A DNA stretch of 64,000 nucleotides from Lathyrus oleraceus (lineage: Eukaryota; Streptophyta; Magnoliopsida; Fabales; Fabaceae), in the NCBI RefSeq assembly GCF_024323335.1, contig NC_066585.1, positions 536,170,082 through 536,234,081 on the forward strand, read 5' to 3'. The position numbers and the translations under genes are program-made. Position 1 is the stretch's first letter. The number at the start of each line of letters is the position of its first letter. Under the pieces are notes generated by a model. That model searched no databases, was not told the origin of the DNA, and saw only the letters and a list, made by a program, of their open reading frames with translations. Below, one piece after another: positions 44,621 through 56,679 of this stretch.

Positions 44621-45148
44621 AGTTCACAAATTTTCACTCAAAAAATAAAAAACACCACAAAACATATTTTATAAATCAAAAATCAAACTTCTAAAATCAT
44701 TATAGATAAGTTCACAAACTTTCACTCAAAAAATAGAAAACACCACAAAACATACTTTCTAAATTAGAAATCAAACTTCTAAAATCATTATAGACAAGTT
44801 CACAAACTTTCACTCAAAAAATAGAAAACACCACAAAACATATTTTCTAAATCAGAAATCAAACTTCTAAAATAATTATAGAGAAGTTCACAAACTTTCA
44901 CTCAAAAAATAGAAAACACCACAAAACATACTTTATAAATCAGATATCAAACTTCTAAAATCATTACAGAGAAGTTCACAAACTTTCACTCAAAAAATAA
45001 AAAACACCACAAAACATACTTTATAAATCAGAAATCAAACTTCTAAAATCATTACAGAGAAGTTCACAAACTTTCACTCAAAAAATAGAAAACACCACAA
45101 CACATACTTTATAACTCAGAAATCAAACTTCTAAAATCATTATCGACC
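44621..45148. repeat. Tandem array, six copies of an 88-bp unit
   Basis: AGTTCACAAA occurs at 44621, 44709, 44797, 44885, 44973 and 45061, exactly 88 bp apart each time. Each unit continues with TTTCACTCAAAAAATA, AACACCACAAAACATA and AATCAAACTTCTAAAAT. The copies differ by scattered substitutions, never by length. After the sixth unit the match decays. It is a small satellite-like array starting about 150 bp from the MULE end. Confidence 0.95.
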
Positions 45149-45538
45149 AGACCAAAAAATTTGATGGTTTACAAGACGGGAAAAAAAAAACAAGACAAGT
45201 AAACACATTTTGGCATTATGTAAAGGTGAAATACTTGGTTGGTCACAACTCTAAATAATTTTTTTTTACATAAGCTATGACTTGACACCAAGTATATAAC
45301 TAGCAAATTTAGTGCTCAATCAAAACAAATGAATTTTGTTCTGTAATATTTTAGTTTCACTTTGATAAGTAAAAAATTTATGTGAAGTTCGAGTCTACAA
45401 CTTGGCGCGAGGAAGACATAGTAGAGTATCATTGATAACATAATGGATTGATTTTTGTTTGGTATCTCATAACCAGTTTTTATCAGTTACTTCTTCTCTG
45501 AGTGTAATCCATTCAATTGACAAAAAAAAAATCATAAT
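45149..45538. other. Spacer, nothing recognised
   Basis: AT-rich DNA between the 88-bp array and the Ogre-like LTR. Confidence 0.5.
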
Positions 45539-48500
45539 TGTCGCATCCGCGAAAAACAACCGGCGGGCTGAAACGAAAACAACACAGAGCCGCCACCGTG
45601 CGTTATTTATCCCAAAGAGGGAAAGGAAACGCTCAGAGTAAACCTGGGAAAAGCATGGTCTCGCGACCAAAGAGAATGGGATCGGGAGTCGGTTATGCGT
45701 AGGGAAGGTATTAGCACCCCTACGCATCCGTCGTACTCGACGGGATCCATGCTCTAAAAGATAGGTTAAGGTTGCTAAAACAAACATCACACACACACAC
45801 TGAAAACAACACAGGTGGGAGAAGAGGGGAGAGGGCTCGCTAGGATATCGCATCCTATGCCTACGTATCTCGTCTGGAACGAGAATCAGAGCTACCGTAG
45901 TTCGGCTCACGCACGCCGAAACAAACACACGCACAGAAAGGCAAACATGGAACCCGAACGCCAATCGCTGGACTTACATCGGCTTCCGAACCAAACAAAC
46001 ACACTCAGGATACGGACAGCCAATCGCTGGGCTTACATCCATATCCTGACACACAAGAGGAAACAAACAACAAGTTACTAAGGAGTCGGGAACTCGAGCC
46101 TAGCAACTGTCAAGCAAACACACACAAAAAAAGAAAAAAAGGTGCCCGGAGAGACCTCGCACGGTCTCCTGCCTACGTACCTCATCTGGTATGAGGATCA
46201 GGGCGACGTAGTTCCCCTGAACGGGAAAGAAATTCTAACCAGATACAAAGGGAGACACACTACTAGGGAGCTGGACTCGAGCCTAGATGTTATCATGCAT
46301 CATTGCCCTATGTTATGGTTTCTATCTACTTGCACAACAGCAAGCTAATCCTAACCAGGAAAAAGCAAAGCATGCAAGCATAAACAAAACAAAGCAAACA
46401 TTTCAGATAGCACACACTATATCCAGTCAAAGTGGGCTCAAACAAAGGGTTAGACTGCCAAGGCAAGTCAACTGTACAGGGTTGTGTTCACTCTTAACCC
46501 TGACATTGAGAGTCAGGGTGAAGCAGATGAAAGGCGAGTGAAGATGAGACTTCACAGCTCTTATCCCTGGCCAGGGAGAGCTTCAGACAAAGGAGCGTGG
46601 GTTCAGAAAGTGGGAACCCTTCTACACTCAAGACTCTGACTCAACTGATCTTGGGTTAATGTCCCAATGCATCAACACAGTGGTGTGAGCAGAGGGACGA
46701 CTCAACAGAATAGCGGGAGATAGATTGCATATCTCTTTTATCCTCCAATTGCCTTAATCAAGGTCTTTTCCTGCTTGGGGACAAAGTTAAACAATCACAA
46801 ACATCGCCTCTTAAGGAGGACTTCAGACAGTTGCCTGGCTACATAACAAGCCAGGTCTTCCAGACTACATGGAGACAAGAGAGTCTACCTCAATTGGTTT
46901 ATACAACCAAGCAGCAGCACAGCAAGTTCTCAAGGAACTAAAGCGACTATGGTACCTGAAATCAATCTAATTCAGTCAGTATTCCAATCACCAAGTCAAA
47001 ACAGACAGCATAAGAACCAACAGACAATGTATAATCAGACAATGCAATGTGCAAAGCACAATCAACTCAAGTGAGCCAAGCACAAGCTCAAAGCAAGTGA
47101 GCCAAGCATCCTACAAAACACACAAGTTAGTTCACAACAATTAACCAAATTCAATCAACTTGAATTAACATCCTCAAAGCATTTGCTTCTTCAACCTGAA
47201 AATCACATCCAAACGTGAGAAACAAGACCACTAGGCCAAGCCTAGGGTCCAAAGGAGATGAAAAATTCAAAACAGCAAGTGAAAATTAATCAAAACCAAG
47301 ATTTATCAAGCAAAAAGAGAATCCAATTGGTCTCACACCAAAACTATACACCAAATCCATTTCATATACAAAACATGCCAAACTATGCATTTCGGAAACA
47401 CATTAGAGCAAACAGAATGATCACAATCAAATCAATATCAAAACATCTCAATAAATTCCACAAAAAATCAAGCCTAAACAGAACACATTCAATGAGTAGC
47501 ATATCAAATTTCATGCTATTTGGACAAGTGGAAGTAGGGAAATTAAATTCATAAAGTCCAGACAAGTTAAAGCAAGCCAACACAAGGCATCCAAACAAGC
47601 ATCAACTTCCATCAATCATAAAACAGTGACAAAACATGATAAATGAATGGGATCAAAGTCAGGATGACCTATAATGTGTCTAGAATTCACATGTCAAATT
47701 TCACACTCATCCAATCAATAACCAGAATTTCACAAATCAAATGCCAACATGTGTCACAAAAAATCAACAAATGACCAAACAGCAAATAAAAATCCCCATC
47801 AAATAGGAAATGGATCAACAAATCCTAAAAAAAATCATGGTGAAACTAGACATACAGAAGGAATCACGTGCAAAAATTGAGAGCAAATGGAAAAGCAGAA
47901 GCATGGGAACAAAAATCATGAATTTGACATAACATAGTGTGACACACATTGTCACACTCAACTTGATCACGTCATATCTTTTAATCCAGAAAAGCAAAAT
48001 TAACAAACTACATACCCAAATCACCAGGAAAGAGTCAAGAACATGCATGTAAAATTTCATCAATTTTGGAGCAGGCATCATTATTTTATGATCAACATGG
48101 CAAAACATACACATAAATGACACATTCAAACAATCCCTAGGCATTTTATTTTTCCACACGTGCACAAAAATAATAAAAATCACCATAAAAAACTACACAT
48201 CACAAGGAGAATAATGCAAAAAGTCTCATCAAATTTGGAGCAAAATTGAATTAGATATGAATTTTTAAAGATCATGAATCAAAATGAAATGAAAAATGAA
48301 AAAGAAAATGAAATGAAATGAATTAATATTGGATAATGGCAATTTTGTAATTCTGGCAACGAAGTCCAAAACGCTGCGTTTAAATAAACGAAGTGGCGAA
48401 GCGCTATTGGCCTACGCTAGCGGGAAACACGAATTTAAAATGAAAATGGAGAAATTCGGATCAAACGCGTCCAGGCATCGTGTTCTTCATCAAGAACATC

Positions 48501-50426
48501 AGCAACAATTCCAGAAAATTCGTCATGAACATTTCTCAACCAAAACGAACAAATCATACATCGTTGGAACCGTCTAAGCTAGTACATCATGGATATGGCA
48601 AGCATTTGACCTAACTTTAAACATATCAACCGGATCGAGCGAAAAAAGGTTTCACATCCAAACTTCTAATCAAGATATCTCACTCGATTCTCAACCAAAT
48701 TCAAAACCACAAGTTGCATGCTATTCTATGTTGAGAGATCTATCTAAGCCACATCACAATTCAAGCAATGGTTGAGATCGAAAATTTACCTTATGACGAT
48801 GGCAGATGAGAATTCGTGCTCCTCAATGTCCAAAACACCAAAACAGAAGCAGTTCAATGATGTGGAAGTTGAATGGAATGAGTAGTTTAGCTCAGTGATG
48901 CTTCAGATCCAAGAACCTTCGATTTGCCATGGATGAGCTTGCTTTCAACAGTCCAAATTCTCCACTCTTTTGCCACGAATTTGTGAAACAGATGCACACA
49001 ATCACTGGTAGATGATAGATCAAGCACGAATTCATACTATGGATGATGAATCTTGATGAAAATGATGAAAAAGTGTGTGAAAGTTTTGAGAGAATTTGGA
49101 GGTTTTTGGAGGGAAAATTGGTTAGATCTGAAAATGTGAAGTGTGATTATGCATTTCTGTTATAATTATCACTTTATACCAAGCCTTAATCCCTTTACTA
49201 ATCACAATTAGCAAAATTGAGTGAATTAGCACAAATGCAATTTTAAGTGAAATGTCAAAAATGGCCTTTTGCAAACCAGCCAATGTAACAGTACAAAACC
49301 AGTGCAAACAAGTTCTAAATGTCATTTGGAATGTGTTGAAATGAGTTTTGTGTGGAAATGCCATGTATTTTGGAAATTGCCTATTTTTCCCACCAATTTT
49401 CAAATAGTTCACTTAAAAAATGACATTTTGCCATGATGATTTTTGATGAAATGTGATGATGCATCATGAAAGTACATGTAAAATGTGGTTTGCTCAAAGA
49501 AAGATCACCCAATTTGGCCATTCCATGTGAAAGTTATGACACTTTGAATTTAGGCATTTTTGGAAAATGATTTGATCATAACTTGCCAACCACACATGAG
49601 AAATTCATGTTCTTGGACTTTTTGGAAAGGTGAGAGCAAGATCTCCAACTTTCATGTTGGACAAAATTCCATTTGAAGCATTTTTGGACATGTAATTTTG
49701 AGGTGAAAAACTTTCCATTTTTGGCAGTTTCCAATTACAGGTCACCTGCTATTTTTGGAAACTTTTCATCTGACTTTATTTTCTTCATTCTTGATGTTTG
49801 AAATGTCAAATGAAACTTTTTTAGACATGAATGAAGTATATCCAACCCTCTCCAACCTCCAAATCCACCATTTCAGGCACAGTTGACCATAGTTGACTTT
49901 TCTGACTGATAGATGAATTTGGCTATGCATTGATCAAGTTGAGCCTCAAACTCCTGATGAAATGGCTCAATGATGAACCCCTAGCTTCCATAAGCTCAAA
50001 ATAATCATGTGATGATCCCCATATCCATCGTAGACCCCTTCTCCTTACCAAGCCCTGACTGGCCCAATGCAGATGATTAGGGTTGACCAGTGGTCAAAAC
50101 CCTAATCTCAAGGTATCTGATCAATCTCTTGGATGATATCAAGACCATGATGATGATGATGTACCATTTCACTCAAGATCAAGCTCAATCTCCCTGAGAA
50201 ATCATGAAACCCTAATTTGAACCACCACCCTCAGATAGTTAGTGATCAGTCCATAAACCCTCAGCTTGAATCTCAACCTCTTATCCTCTGACCAAGACTT
50301 AGGAGGATGAATTGCTTGTTGTGGCCATATGATATGCAACATGCTAATGACTAATGACCTAAAAAAATGATATGCAATGTGTTATGCTAGTCCCAAGAGA
50401 GGAGGGCAAATTTTGAGGTGTTACAG
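45539..50426 (-). repeat. 3' LTR of a minus-strand Ogre/Tat-type retrotransposon
   Basis: Read on the minus strand, the LTR starts TGTAACACCTCAAAATTTGC at 50426 and ends about GCGGATGCGACA at 45539, some 4.9 kb. Near its end it has the hallmark block that on the plus strand reads GGGAGTCGGTTATGCG, then GGGAAGGTATTAGCACCCC (45681-45720), and CCTACGTATCTCGTCTGG (45860) with a degenerate second copy at 46170. These are typical of the huge Ogre-like LTRs of Fabeae. A purine-rich tract precedes the start, so this is the 3' LTR. A TATA-like TATAAAG lies at 49178-49172. No gene lies within; the short frames are incidental. Confidence 0.75.
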
Positions 50427-50440
50427 CTGCCCCTATTCAA
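50427..50440 (-). other. Polypurine tract of the Ogre-like element
   Basis: On the minus strand GAATAGGGGCAGC directly precedes the LTR start at 50426. This sets the orientation of the element and identifies the LTR as the 3' one. Confidence 0.75.
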
Positions 50441-50729
50441 TCCACTGTGAACCTGTCGATATGAATAGCCTCTGCTTTCAGATGATCAGGGTGAAGAGTG
50501 ATTGAATACCAAGAACAGACGAACAATTTGCACTCTAATGGGAGATAATTAACAGTGCCTGGCAGGATCTGCAAAGAAACAATCTTGAAGAAAAATCCGT
50601 CTGGTACGGAGAAAGCCGGCCGGAATACCGAAACAGAAACGTCGACCTGGATACCAAAATAAATGGTAACACAGGGATAACCATGGCCTGAACACCACAT
50701 CCGCTGGGGATTATTATCACTTTTTTTTT

Positions 50730-51360
50730 GCTTTTCTTGAACCCCGAAAATTTTCTCTCTTTCCGTTTTCTTGAACCCCGAAATTTTCCTTCGCGCAAAT
50801 GATCCCGGATCACTGCATTTGAACCCCGACATCTTGTTTGCCAAAATAATGAACCCCATTCTCCATTTCGAACCCCAGTCGCCTGACGATAACTTGCGAT
50901 CGCCATTGTGAACCCCATTCTCCAGAAAATGCCTCAACATTTCCCTTTCTCCATTTGAACCCCGCTCTCCAGAAAATGCCGCAACATTTCCCTTTCTCCG
51001 TTTGAACCCCGTTCTCCGCTTTCTTGTGATAATTCCGCTGGCAATGTCGGAAATAACACCAAACACCACTCTGAGGGCGACATATCAGAGGGTACAACCT
51101 TCACAAAAGGAAGGTAACATGTGCATCTCTTCCTCAGAAGATACCTATAACGACCTCCATTGGCCTCAGCCAAAGTCTAAGGTGACACATGAACAGAAGA
51201 CAATCCTGCGGACCTCATCCCGGATATAATCTTCAACTCCAATCTCCATTTGGACCCCGCTCTCCAGAAAATGCCTCAACACTTCCTTTTCTCCAATTGA
51301 ACCCCGATCTCCAGAAAATGCCTCAACATTTCCCTTTCTCCATTTGAACCCCGATTGTCG
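50730..51360. repeat. TGAACCCCG repeats in the Ogre-like 3' UTR
   Basis: GAACCCC occurs more than ten times. The best units, of about 53 bp, carry TTTGAACCCCG, CTCCAGAAAATGCC and CAACATTTCCCTTTCTCC (50920-51010 and 51250-51350). Overlapping minus-strand frames here are products of this repetition. Confidence 0.85.
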
Positions 51361-51479
51361 CGCTAATCGCGTAACGTCCTTTGATTTTATTTCCATCTCC
51401 GTCCGACGGAAAAATTTCCTCCAGTATCGCACTACTGGGGAACCTTGCTGATCCGACGTCATGATGCTAAACTCCTCAG

Positions 51480-51756
51480 AGTACCACCTTCAACCAGACA
51501 CTGACTGATGACTGGGAAGAAACTCGACGTTTACTGGACATCGAACAATGATGTTTACCTGACACCAAAGAAAGCTCGACCAGACATTAACTGGTGACTG
51601 GGAGGAAACTCGACGTTTACTGGACATCGAACAATGATGTTTACTTGACACCAAAGAAAGCTCGACCAGACATTAACCAATGACCAGGAGGAAACTCGAC
51701 GTTTACTGGACATCGAACAATGATGTTTACTGGACATCGAACAATGATGTTTACAG
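51480..51756. repeat. Tandem array, left part (interrupted by copia)
   Basis: Units of about 86-108 bp built from ACTGATGACTGGGAGGAAAC, TCGACGTTTACTGGACATCG, AACAATGATGTTTAC, TTGACACCAAAGAAA and CTCGACCAGACATTAA. A 24-bp subunit (GGACATCGAACAATGATGTT) is itself repeated. It resumes at 59369. Confidence 0.9.
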
Positions 51757-53161
51757 TGTTGGTGTAAGCCCTAGAGGCCAATACATTTTGGTACTTGTAT
51801 CGAATAATAAAAGGCATTCTCTTTATTATGGTTGATTAATAAAGTCCCTGGAATAGATAGTCCGTTTAATGTATTAAGTGTGACTTAATCATGAGAACAC
51901 ATTAAACATAAGGACACTATTCCTAAAGTATCCGTAGTCGAGCTTTATTGTGAAGTGGGATAACATTAAAGCATTAAGACTATTATGTTTGTAGACTGAT
52001 GATCACATCTCATGGATCATGGATAAAGAGTTATCAAGTCTTAAACATAGGTATGAATATTAGGAGTAATATTTATACCGGATTGACCCGCTATGAGAAT
52101 ACTATATAGAAAGTTATGCAAGGTGTCATAAGTTATTCTCATGGTGATAATAGTGTATTCCACTCTTCGACCTGAAACCACTATGGATCCTAGATGTAGA
52201 GTCGAGTGCTTTATTGCTGATCCAACGTTGTCCGTAACTGGATAACCATAAAGACAGTTGATGGGTACTCCACGAAGCATGCTGAGGGACATGAGTGACC
52301 TAGATGGAATTTGCCCATCCTGCATAACAGGATAAATGTCTACGGGCCCAATATTGAACTAGACAAGGATGACACGGTCTATACCTTGTGTTCAATATAG
52401 ACATAAGGGCAAAAGGGTAATTATACACATAAGTATTATCACAGAAGGTTTTGTCAGATCACATGACATTTTCGTGTCTTGGGTAGCAGTGATGTGTTGC
52501 TAGATACCTCTCACTGTTTATTATGTTAAATACGTGATTTAATATAATTGCCAACGTCACGAAAACCTACAGGGTCACACACAAAGGACGGATTGATGAG
52601 AGATAGAGTAACTAAGGAATACCGTAAGGTACGGTGCCCTTAAGTGAGTTATAGAACATCGTAAGGTACGGTGTACTTGAGTAGAATACGAAATATGGTA
52701 AGATACCATGGGCTTAAGTGATTTTGGGCATATTATAAGATATGGGCCAAAATACACTTAAGTGGGCTTTTAGCTTGAAGTCCACACAAGTGGTTCTATA
52801 AATAGAACCCTTGTGCAGAAGCAATTTTTGCGGTTGCATTCTTTTCGTTTTCTCTCTCTCTCTTACTCAAAGCCTTCATTCGTACCAGCTAGCACTGAGA
52901 TTGAAGGAACCCGTTCGTGTGGACTGAGTAGAGACGTTGTCATCGTTCAACGTTCGTGATCGTTTAGTGGATCTGCATCAAAGGGCTTGATCGTCACAAA
53001 AGATCTGCATCAAAGGGTTTTGATCGCTACAAGAGATCTGCACCAAAGGTTTCAACCGTCACAAGAGGTAAATATTCTATCACTGATCATGACCATTCGT
53101 AAGGATCTCTAAAGGAGAAATTTTTAATTTCCGCTGCGCTTTGGGTCGAAATTCTCCTTAA
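51757..53161 (+). repeat. 5' LTR of the copia element
   Basis: 1405 bp. TATA box CTATAAATA at 52797-52805 and a CT-rich stretch just after it suggest the transcription start near 52830. Short minus-strand frames inside recur identically in the other LTR and are not genes. Confidence 0.95.
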
Positions 53162-53162
53162 G

Positions 53163-53175
53163 TGGTATCAGAGCC
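53163..53175 (+). other. Primer-binding site (tRNA-iMet)
   Basis: TGGTATCAGAGCC one base after the 5' LTR. Confidence 0.93.
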
Positions 53176-55383
53176 ACTTACGAAACCATGACTCGGATAG
53201 CTGTTTAATTTCTGTATTAATATGATTAAAAGACAGAATGAATCGATTAATTAAAAGGGTAATTAAATTTGGCATCATGAGTGTACGAGTTGGATGATTG
53301 ATGTTGACTATGCTTCGGAATCCGACATTAGTATGGTGAAGCAGCGATACATCGATCGTCCATAGGTTACACAATTGAGACCGATCAACTTATATATGAT
53401 ATAAGTAATCCTAATGCAAAGTACGGTATATGTGATATACCGTTCATGTTTCATTCATTCGAACACTAAATGATTGTTTTCCTTTGAGCGATCAATGGTC
53501 ATTTGCTTCGGAATCCGACAATAGTATGGTGAAGCAATGACCTGTTGATCAATCATACTGAATCAACAATCGAGGTGTGTTTGACGGTCTGAAATTGGCG
53601 CATTAGGGTTGGTGACGGCGCAAGGGTTGTGCCGTCAAGGAGTTGTGAATTTAGGGCTTTTTGGAAGAGGTCCGTAGACTGTTTCAAAGTCCTATTATTT
53701 TGGCTGCGTGAAGCTCGTGTGACGAGCGTGTTGACTGTTTCAAAGTTTGTTACTTTGGCTGCGTGAGGCTCGTGTGACGAGCGTAACAAGCGTAACAAAC
53801 TGGATGTGTGACGGTCGTAACACACCCATGACGGTCGTCACACTCACAGAATTTTAGGCTTTTCTGTTTTTGACCAGTGACGGTCGTAACGTGCCCTGTG
53901 ACGCTCGTCACACTCACATGGCCTGTGACGCTCGTCACACGCCTGTGACGGTCGTCACACTCCCAGAGTCAAAATTTTGGGGTTTCTGATTTTGTGCCTA
54001 CGCAAGAGTTGTGTTGATGCAAAAACAATGTCCATTTCAAATGAATTGTTCATTAAAATTTTGGACAGGGGCGCTGCCCCTCCAACCCCGCAAGGGCGCT
54101 GCCCCTTGACCCCCGGCTAACTCTGCGTAGTGTGATCGGTCGCCGAAATTTAATTTGGTTTTAATTAATTAAAGGAATTAAAATTAATAATAATAATGTG
54201 TTTGTTATTATTGCCTTGTTGTGATCAGTTATGGCCTTAGTCTTCCGTTATTTTATTTTGGGTTTTTAAATACGACCTGCGTGTCGTGCCTCTCCTTTTG
54301 ATCTCTTAATGTAACTTCTTTTCTCATCTAAATCCCTCGTATGAAAACGAGTTTCTTCTGTAATGTAATGATATGAAGAAAGAGAAGAATTCAATATCAA
54401 AGGAGAATAATGATATGAAGAAAGAGAAGAATTCAAGATCAAAGGAGGACAACCTTGAAGATCTTGCTTGGAGAAGCTTAGAGAAGAATTCAATACTAAA
54501 GGAAGACAACCTTGAAGATCTTGCTTGGAGAAGCTTAGATCGTTATTAGGTTAGCTTAGGTTCTCTCATTGGCTTGGGAGAACAATTGCGCTAGGGGCCA
54601 TAACTGTTTCATTGTGTATGTATGTTGATGCATGTGAATGTATGTTGATGCATGTGAGAGACGAGTTATATGATAAACAAGCCGGTGAGATCATAACAAT
54701 TGCAATTCCCTCAAACTAAAATATTAAGTTTATGCTTTCCAAGTTTTAGCACTCATCAAGACTAGTATCGAATAATGTAGGTTTCGCCAAAGCGAGGTGC
54801 ATGTTTTATATTGGTATGGTGCGATGGGATAATTGTAATATCCAACTGCTAAGACAATGGGTCAAACTTAACTAAACGAATTATGAGAATATTATATATG
54901 TTTGCTTTCCAAGTTTTAGCACTCATCAAGACTAGTATCGAATAATGTAGGTTTCGCCAAAGCGAGGTGCATGTTCTATATTGGTAAGGTGCGATGGGAT
55001 AATTGTAATATCCAACTGCTAAAACAATGGGTCAAACTTGATTATAATTTTCTTATATATGTTTAGAAGCAAGAGTTGGGAATGATCCATATGATGGATT
55101 GGAATAAGGAGTTATTCACCCAACTGAAATTTCGAGAGTTGTATGAGATACAATTGGAAGGAGTTCCTACCTAAATAACCTAGTTTTGTGTAATCCGCCT
55201 ACGCGGACTTAGAACGAAGTGAAATAGGGATCTCGACCCACTAGAAAATCTTCCAACGGGATTTTCCGAATCAAATGATGAGGGTCATTTGTTTTGAGTA
55301 AAATAGTGGGAGCATATTTGATTAAAGGCCTAATTAAATATGTCAATGATACTTATATTTTCTTAATCCTTATGTAGATAACC
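53176..55383 (+). other. Long repeat-rich leader of the copia element
   Basis: 2.2 kb before gag, with three repeat types. At 53770-53970 the words GTGACGGTCGTAACA and TGTGACGCTCGTCACAC, near-palindromes, recur about eight times. At 54360-54540 a GAAGAATTCAA-containing unit and a CTTGAAGATCTTGCTTGGAG unit are each duplicated. At 54732-54860 and 54903-55030 a segment with CCAAGTTTTAGCACTCATCA and TAGTATCGAATAATGTAGG is duplicated about 170 bp apart. No conserved open frame is seen. Confidence 0.75.
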
Positions 55384-56673
55384 ATGACAGCAAACACCTC
55401 TAACAACATCTTGCGATCAATCCTTGACAAGGAAAAATTGTCTGGGACAAATTTTCTGGATTGGCACCGAAACCTGAGGATTGTCCTCAAACATGATAAA
55501 AGGCTGTATGTCTTGGAGACACCTGTTCCTGAAGAGGAACCTCCTAGTTCTGCACCTAAGGCAGAAAGAGATGCTTATAAGAAGCATGTCGATGATGCCA
55601 ATGAAACTGCTTGTCTCATGCTGGCTACCATGAACTCAGAATTGCAAAAGCAACATGAGAACATGTCAGCATTCGATATGATCGAACACCTGAAGTTGCT
55701 CTATCAAGAGCAAGCAAGGCATGAGAGGTTTGAAGTTTCAAAAGCCCTTTTCCAAAGCAAGTTAGCAGAGGGAGCCCCTGTAGGTCCCCATGTGCTCAAG
55801 ATGATTGGGTATGTGGAAAACCTTGAAAGGTTGGGTTTTCCCCTCGGAAAGGAACTTGCGACTGATTTGATCTTGCAATCGTTGCCAGATAGATTCAGTC
55901 AATTTGTCCTAAATTTCAATATGAATGATATGGATAAATCTCTTCCTGGACTGCTAGGCATGTTAAGAACTGCTGAGCAGAATCTGAAGTCAAAAGGGAA
56001 GTCCATTCTGATGATCGGAAATGGAAAGAGGCAAAACAAAAGGCCCACTAAGCAGAGTGATAAGGGGAAGGGCAAGGAAGTTGCAAATCCCAGACCCACT
56101 ACTGCTTTGAAGCCTAGTGGAGGCATAGCAAAAGAAGGCACCTGCTTCCATTGCGGTAAGACCGGACACTGGAAGAGAAACTGCCCAAAGTACCTGGAAG
56201 ATAAGAAGAATGGAGTAGAGACTTCAACTTCAGGTATTTTTGTTATTAATTCATCTACTTCTGCATCATGGGTATTAGATACTGGATGCGGTTCTCACAC
56301 TTGTACAAATGTGCAGGGGCTGAAAGGGAGTAGAGATTTGGCAAAAGGTGAAGTTGACCTACGAGTTGGCAATGGAGCAAAGGTTGCTACTTTAGCCGTA
56401 GGATCTTATGTATTGACTTTACCTAGTGGTTTTATAATTCAGTTAGAGAACTGTTATTATGTATCTGCAATTAGCAGGAATATTATTTCCATTTCTTGTT
56501 TGGACAAGTTTGGTTTTTCATTTATAATAAAGAACAATTGTTGCTCAATTTATTTGAATGATATATTCTATGCTACTGCACAAATGAGCAATGGACTATA
56601 TGTCCTTGATCTCATAATGCCAACTTATAACATTAATACTAAAAGGATGAAACCTAATGAGTTAAATCCATGA
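55384..56673 (+). CDS. Copia Gag with start of protease
   Basis: 429 codons. MTANTSNNILRSILDKEKLS begins a typical copia gag, with the UBN2-type capsid region (FLDWHRNLRIVLKHDKRLYV, then ACLMLATMNSELQKQ). A basic stretch precedes the zinc knuckle CFHCGKTGHWKRNC (from residue 254). The protease motif WVLDTGCGSHTC (D299) follows, and then VLDLIMP. The frame stops soon after, at MKPNELNP. The expected GAG-pre-integrase His/Cys and the first part of the integrase are missing. Gag itself looks intact, so RNA packaging could still be supported. Confidence 0.9.
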   Translation: MTANTSNNILRSILDKEKLSGTNFLDWHRNLRIVLKHDKRLYVLETPVPEEEPPSSAPKAERDAYKKHVDDANETACLMLATMNSELQKQHENMSAFDMIEHLKLLYQEQARHERFEVSKALFQSKLAEGAPVGPHVLKMIGYVENLERLGFPLGKELATDLILQSLPDRFSQFVLNFNMNDMDKSLPGLLGMLRTAEQNLKSKGKSILMIGNGKRQNKRPTKQSDKGKGKEVANPRPTTALKPSGGIAKEGTCFHCGKTGHWKRNCPKYLEDKKNGVETSTSGIFVINSSTSASWVLDTGCGSHTCTNVQGLKGSRDLAKGEVDLRVGNGAKVATLAVGSYVLTLPSGFIIQLENCYYVSAISRNIISISCLDKFGFSFIIKNNCCSIYLNDIFYATAQMSNGLYVLDLIMPTYNINTKRMKPNELNP

Positions 56674-56679
56674 TGAGTC

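Larger units (their letters stand above)
50427..51756 (-). other. 3' UTR of the Ogre-like element, LTR-proximal part
   Basis: Non-coding and repeat-rich. It ends on the right where the copia element has inserted and continues at 59369. A block around the words CGACGGAAAAATTTCCTCCA, GTATCGCACTACTGGGGAAC and GACGTCATGATGCTAAACTC (51380-51480) recurs at 60425-60500, beyond the copia insertion. Confidence 0.7.

Noticed and set aside
44621..45148. CRISPR-like array
   Set aside because: Units are contiguous 88-bp copies without unique spacers, and the genome is a plant nuclear one.
45467..45964. 165-codon minus-strand frame
   Set aside because: It lies across the end of the Ogre-like LTR; composition is not protein-like and there is no family match that I recognise.
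50437..51173. Several overlapping minus-strand frames of 79-210 codons
   Set aside because: They read through TGAACCCCG tandem repeats of a 3' UTR in different frames, which gives open but meaningless text.
52041..52757. Minus-strand frames of 94 and 60 codons, identical to ones at 58243-58959
   Set aside because: Their conservation only reflects the near identity of the two copia LTRs.
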